This document shows, piece by piece, positions 60,063-64,000 of a stretch of 64,000 nucleotides of DNA. The notes beneath the pieces are model-generated. The model worked only from the letters and a program-made list of their open reading frames with translations, ran no database searches and was not told the DNA's origin. Within the stretch, counting starts at the first letter, position 1; each line of letters starts with the position of its first letter. Origin of the DNA: Stromatinia cepivora (Eukaryota; Ascomycota; Leotiomycetes; Helotiales; Sclerotiniaceae); contig RCTD01000002.1 in the NCBI GenBank assembly GCA_014898415.1, positions 1,984,001 through 2,048,000 on the forward strand, written 5' to 3'. The translations under genes were made by a program, and so were the position numbers.

Positions 60063-60560
60063 TATTATAATCACCAACTCCCCTATATATTCGAAACAAA
60101 TATATCTAATAAAATAATTGCTAATGTATTATTACAATAATATAACGAAGATTAGTTTCCTGTAACTTATTTCTCCAAAATTATAATTACTGCTGAACTG
60201 AACTATAAAGTTCATAATAAGGAAATACTATCAATTATTCAATCTCTCAATTATTGGAAAATAGAACTCGCCGGTTCATTATATAAAATCAAGGTTTATA
60301 CCGATTATAAGACCCTCAAATATTTCATAATTATTAAGACTTTCAATACCCAACAAATTCGTTAAACAGAAGTTCTAATCGATTATAACTTTATTATTAT
60401 ATATCGCCCTGAAAAAGATAACCCTTTTGCCAATACTTTAATCTATCAGATCAACGAATTGGATTTTCAGAACTATACCAAAAAGAAGAATCACTTCCAA
60501 TAATTTATTAAAGACAATCAAATTGATACCAAAATCATAAGAAAAGCTTTATAAAAGTAT
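60063..60560 (+). pseudogene. Chromovirus RNase H region
   Basis: Several stops, but conserved blocks survive: TYFSKIIITAELNYKVHNKE, the VYTDYKTLKYF box, and YRPEKDNPFANTL (from the usual YRPGKxNxxADALSR). Confidence 0.75.
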
Positions 60561-60593
60561 TATCCAAACGAAACAACAATTATTAGTATCGAT

Positions 60594-61500
60594 TTGAATG
60601 AAATCGCTCCTCGATTCGATCTAGTTAATCATATCATCAAAGCAAATAAAACTACAAATAATTTGCTAATATTCAGAATACAAGCTACCCAAGATTACAA
60701 ATATATATCACTCCAAAATGACCTTTTACTCTACAATGATTGCCTAGTGGTACCTGATATTGATAACCTTCGAATTTATCTGATTTGTGAAATCTATAAT
60801 TCCGTTTCTATTATTTATTTTGGTATAAGCAAAATCTATCTTTTATTATCTTAATAATATTACTGGTTCAGAATATATAATACTGTAATCAGATATATAT
60901 ATAATTGTTATACTTATAAACACAGTTCTGTTTTATATAATCGTATCCCCGGTTTATTGTATCTATTTCCGATTCCTAATCGAATATAATAATATATTAT
61001 TATGGATTACTACAGTTTTAATAAAGATAAATATAGATATGATAACATTTTAGTTATTATTGATCGATTAACGAAGCAAATTATCTCTATACCTTATTAC
61101 AAATCAATCAATACTTAAGTTTAAGTATAATTATATTTTTATTATATATATCGATATTATAATTCTCCTGATATTATAATATCGGATTATGGCCTTCAAT
61201 TTATATTACAGTTTTGAAAGGAATTCAGTCAAATCCTAGGAATCGATTTCAAACTATTCATTATTTATCATCCCCAAACTGATGATCAAATTGAGATTTA
61301 TAATCAATACCTTCAATAACAATTAAAGCTGTTTGTTAGTTATTATCAAGACAATTGATTAGAATTCCTACCTATAATAGATTACATACAATTTATTCTT
61401 CTATACAACTCTTTAGGAGGGCTTATATCTTATGAAACTCTATACAGGTATACACCGAAACGTATATAGAAATAAAAGGAAGACGCTAATAAACCAATAG
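60594..61500 (+). pseudogene. Chromovirus integrase region
   Basis: An integrase zinc-binding region (LLLYNDCLVVPDIDNLRIYL) is followed by core remnants such as DYYSFNKDKYRYDNILVIID with RLTKQI after it. Numerous stops are present. Confidence 0.7.
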
Positions 61501-61890
61501 ACGATATGAATATATATAATATCTGTATATATATAAAACGCAATAGATTAACTCTCATGCGAACAAAAGAAGGCCTATTGTATACCTAAGCCAAGATATC
61601 GAAATCCACAAATACTTATTAACGTAAAATCGATTTCGATATCGGAAATTATATATAGCTCAATATGAAAAATTATCCTACTTAGAAACCATCCAAAAAA
61701 CTGGATTTCCTAATTCAAAGAAGATTCAAAATCATTGATCAATCTGGAAGCTTTTTCAAACTCGAACTCCCGATTACAATGAAAATTCATTCTGTTTTTC
61801 TTTCAGATCGATTATGCAAGGTATATAACGATCCTCTTCTTAATCAGATATTCGAATCACTTCCGTTTATTAATATAACTGATAATTCGG

Positions 61891-62080
61891 AATAAAAAAT
61901 GGAAAAGGTTCTAATAATAAAGAAAGTATGAAAAACTCTATTATACAGAGTTTCATAGTTTAATAATGATACCGATTTTACCTAGTATCCTGCTTCCGAT
62001 CTTAAAATATCACTGCACTTCTTATACAATTTTCATCTATCCAATCCAATATTATCTGATCCTTCTAATCGATTAATCGA
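61891..62080 (+). pseudogene. Chromodomain-like segment
   Basis: Translation across stops gives the pattern of a chromodomain: MEKVLIIKKV, then a KTLLYRVS segment, then YPASDLKISLHFLYNFHLSN. This is the usual WYPASxFKxSPxxLxxFHxxNP motif of fungal chromoviruses. Such domains direct integration to heterochromatin marks. Confidence 0.7.
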
Positions 62081-62835
62081 TTAAATAAAACTTTATAAAA
62101 ACAAAAAAAATAATTATAATCATATAGATAACGATTCACCTATAAAATCAAAGGAAAGAAAAGTGTTCTTTAATATAACAGACTAAATATTATGATTTTA
62201 TAATAATATATACATATACGATCATGAAAGAATCGAAAACCTATACAAATTAGAGAGAATTTGATTGTATATATATATAACCCGAATTCTATATAATAGA
62301 CGAACTACTACCACCAAGACAATACAAAGGCAATATATTTCAAAAACTCATGTCTATAATTATTTCAAAAATCATGCAAAAGAAAACTTGAATATGATAA
62401 AAACGAAATATAACGTCACCCTTATCGATTTCATTTAATTTAATTGATTTGGTCAATTTGATCAATTTGATCGATTAATTTGATCGATTTCGGAATTGAT
62501 CATATTAATTACCCATTATCACTATACTATAATTCAATCTCCTTCCCTTTTCTATTGAAACTTTTTCCTTTCAGAGATTTCCCAAATCAAGAAGAATACG
62601 AATCAATATTAATTTAACTAATTGATGAACAATTTGATCGATTTGATCAATTCATTTATCATTTTGGTTAATTTGATCGATTAATTTGATCAATTTGATC
62701 AATTTCCAGTAAATTGATCAAATCAACCAAAATGACCAATCTAATTGATTTAAAGCTTATAAACCTTCACAAAACCTGGTTTTCGATAAAATAGCAATAG
62801 AACAAAAGAATGAAACGCTCAAAAACAAGCTTTTC

Positions 62836-62846
62836 TGAAGAGGGGG
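62836..62846 (+). other. Polypurine tract
   Basis: GAAGAGGGGGG lies four bases before the 3' LTR. It is the expected primer site for plus-strand DNA synthesis and one of the few unmutated G-runs here. Confidence 0.75.
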
Positions 62847-62849
62847 GTA

Positions 62850-63132
62850 ATATCACGAATCGTAAACTACAGGAGATTAATTATATGATACCTTTTATCT
62901 CCTATATCCATTGATAAACTGATCGTCTGTATATATATATTACGATTCATATGATTTAGTATAATAAAATGATGACCCTAATAATATATACGCATAATCC
63001 CATAGTTTACAAATAGGTATTTGTGTATATATATCTAATCGCTCTTTACGAGCTATAGTTCTTCAATTGTAGATTCTAAAGAACATAATTGACCCTGTTT
63101 ATTCAGCTCTACTACGGCTCTTGTGCGTCACA
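62850..63132 (+). repeat. 3' LTR
   Basis: 283 bp starting TATCACGAATCG (original TG mutated to TA) and ending GTGCGTCACA. It is the partner of 56080-56361. Confidence 0.92.
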
Positions 63133-64000
63133 ATAATTGATTTCAATAATCAACTATTTTGAATTTGGACCTTATAAAATTTAATTCATTCAATAAAAAG
63201 TTATTAAAAGATTGAAAAAATGAAAAAATGATGATTTTTGATATAAAATAACCGGGTGTATATTAGGTGATGATTGTAACTCTTATAAAGATTTTCCTAC
63301 CGCCTGGCACTTATACAAACTGAGTATAGACATTCACCAACTTATCAGGACAACAACTTCTTACTCAGAGTCAACAATCTATCCTTCAATAAACACATCT
63401 TTCAACAATAAGCACTCGATATGGGATCAATACTATGAGTTTTCTCAATAATTAAGTAAGAGCAATGAAACACAGAAAGGACAAATAAATCACCAAATGA
63501 AAGCTGATCGTAATGGGATGATGATTCAATCTGCAAATAAGCTGCAAGGTGAAGGTACAATGGAGAGACTGGACTACGCAGAGAATGATACACAAACAAA
63601 CGAATGTTGCAAGCACCAGGAAACAGAAGCCATTATATCTTGGATCCTGAGAGTATAACAGCTTCTGGAAAAGTTTTCAAGAGCATTTACACAACATCGT
63701 GATGAAACTATGACATGTGGGTCCTTTGAATTAGGTAAAAATGCTTCATCCCAATCAGAGTATGGTTTCATCAGTCAAGGAAATATATTTGACAATGAGT
63801 CGCTGTTCGAGCTCCAGTGAGTGCTGCTTATGAGAACAAGATATCCGGGCGATTTATTTCTTACCTGATAGTTTTCTACAAGTACCGGGAGCTTAAGGAG
63901 ATGGAATCTTGAGCTGGGTGATCTGCGGACTATGTTTGTACATCTGGATATCCAAGAAAAGCTGTGACAGTCACAAAACAGAACCTAAGTATGAGGAGCA
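63133..64000. other. AT-rich flank turning into unassigned sequence
   Basis: The first ~150 bp are AT-rich like the element. From about 63300 the composition is more normal. Short frames on both strands (for example a + stretch reading ILDPESITASGKVFKSIYTT) contain stops and match no family I know. This may be the edge of a decayed gene that continues to the right. Confidence 0.45.

Larger units (their letters stand above)
56080..63132 (+). mobile_element. Complete but inactivated Ty3/Gypsy chromovirus LTR retrotransposon
   Basis: A 7,053-bp element flanked by the direct repeat ATAAT (56075-56079 and 63133-63137), the expected 5-bp target-site duplication. It has LTRs of 282 and 283 bp, a gag-like region, a protease/RT/RNase H region, an integrase and a C-terminal chromodomain-like segment in the Ty3/Gypsy order. 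A polypurine tract lies just before the 3' LTR. All coding frames are broken by stops, and the sequence is dominated by TpA with transitions between the LTRs, as left by repeat-induced point mutation. It is not capable of moving by itself. Confidence 0.92.

Overview
The window looks like nuclear DNA of a filamentous ascomycete, most likely a leotiomycete such as a Sclerotiniaceae-like helotialean; the class is inferred. The reasons are short introns (about 45-80 nt, mostly GTAAGT-type donors and AG ends), fungus-specific families (Bem3-type RhoGAP, PTH11-like receptor, PDR transporter, fungal hybrid histidine kinase, fungal gasdermin), long gene-poor spacers rich in microsatellites, and an AT-rich block around a retrotransposon decayed in the style of repeat-induced point mutation (RIP).

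Layout. 1-3176 (-): 5' part of a Bem3-like PX-PH RhoGAP, cut by the left edge. 3177-8379: spacer with simple repeats. 8380-11772 (-): large disordered protein of unknown function. 11960-12321 (-): succinate dehydrogenase assembly factor 1. 12837-19290: a graveyard of broken genes holding a histidine acid phosphatase 3' fragment, a frameshifted fungal gasdermin (-), a decayed aminoglycoside-phosphotransferase-like kinase (+), a decayed subtilisin-like protease (-) and nine kinesin-light-chain-type TPR repeats (+). 19798-20951 (+): fumarylacetoacetate hydrolase family enzyme. 23372-24859 (-): secreted class 3 lipase. 25609-28368 (-): hybrid histidine kinase. 32218-36230 (+): synaptojanin-like SAC1/5-phosphatase. 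37073-38886 (+): disrupted gene of unknown function. 39612-41555 (-): PTH11-like membrane protein. 45006-45320: pogo-like MITE. 46526-51133 (+): PDR-type ABC transporter with a PDRE-like site upstream. 52794-54443 (-): SRA-YDG protein with a duplicated small exon. 54444-64000: AT-rich block with a complete but dead Ty3/Gypsy chromovirus (56080-63132) with 282/283-bp LTRs and a 5-bp target duplication ATAAT.

The main biological story is the 13.7-19.3 kb segment. Fungal gasdermins are known to pair with closely linked proteases that cleave them and trigger incompatibility cell death (P. anserina het-Q1/het-Q2, the latter a subtilisin-like protease). Here a gasdermin with one visible frameshift lies about 2.5 kb from a subtilisin remnant with all three catalytic regions recognisable, next to NLR-type TPR repeats. 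I read this as a decayed allorecognition cell-death cluster. The other genes look like independent housekeeping or accessory genes; fungi lack operons and I see no pathway joining them.

Exon boundaries were placed by eye from splice signals, reading frame and family conservation. For the six spliced genes marked as complete (SDHAF1, FAH, histidine kinase, SAC1/5-phosphatase, PTH11-like, ABC, SRA) the summed exons are exact multiples of three.
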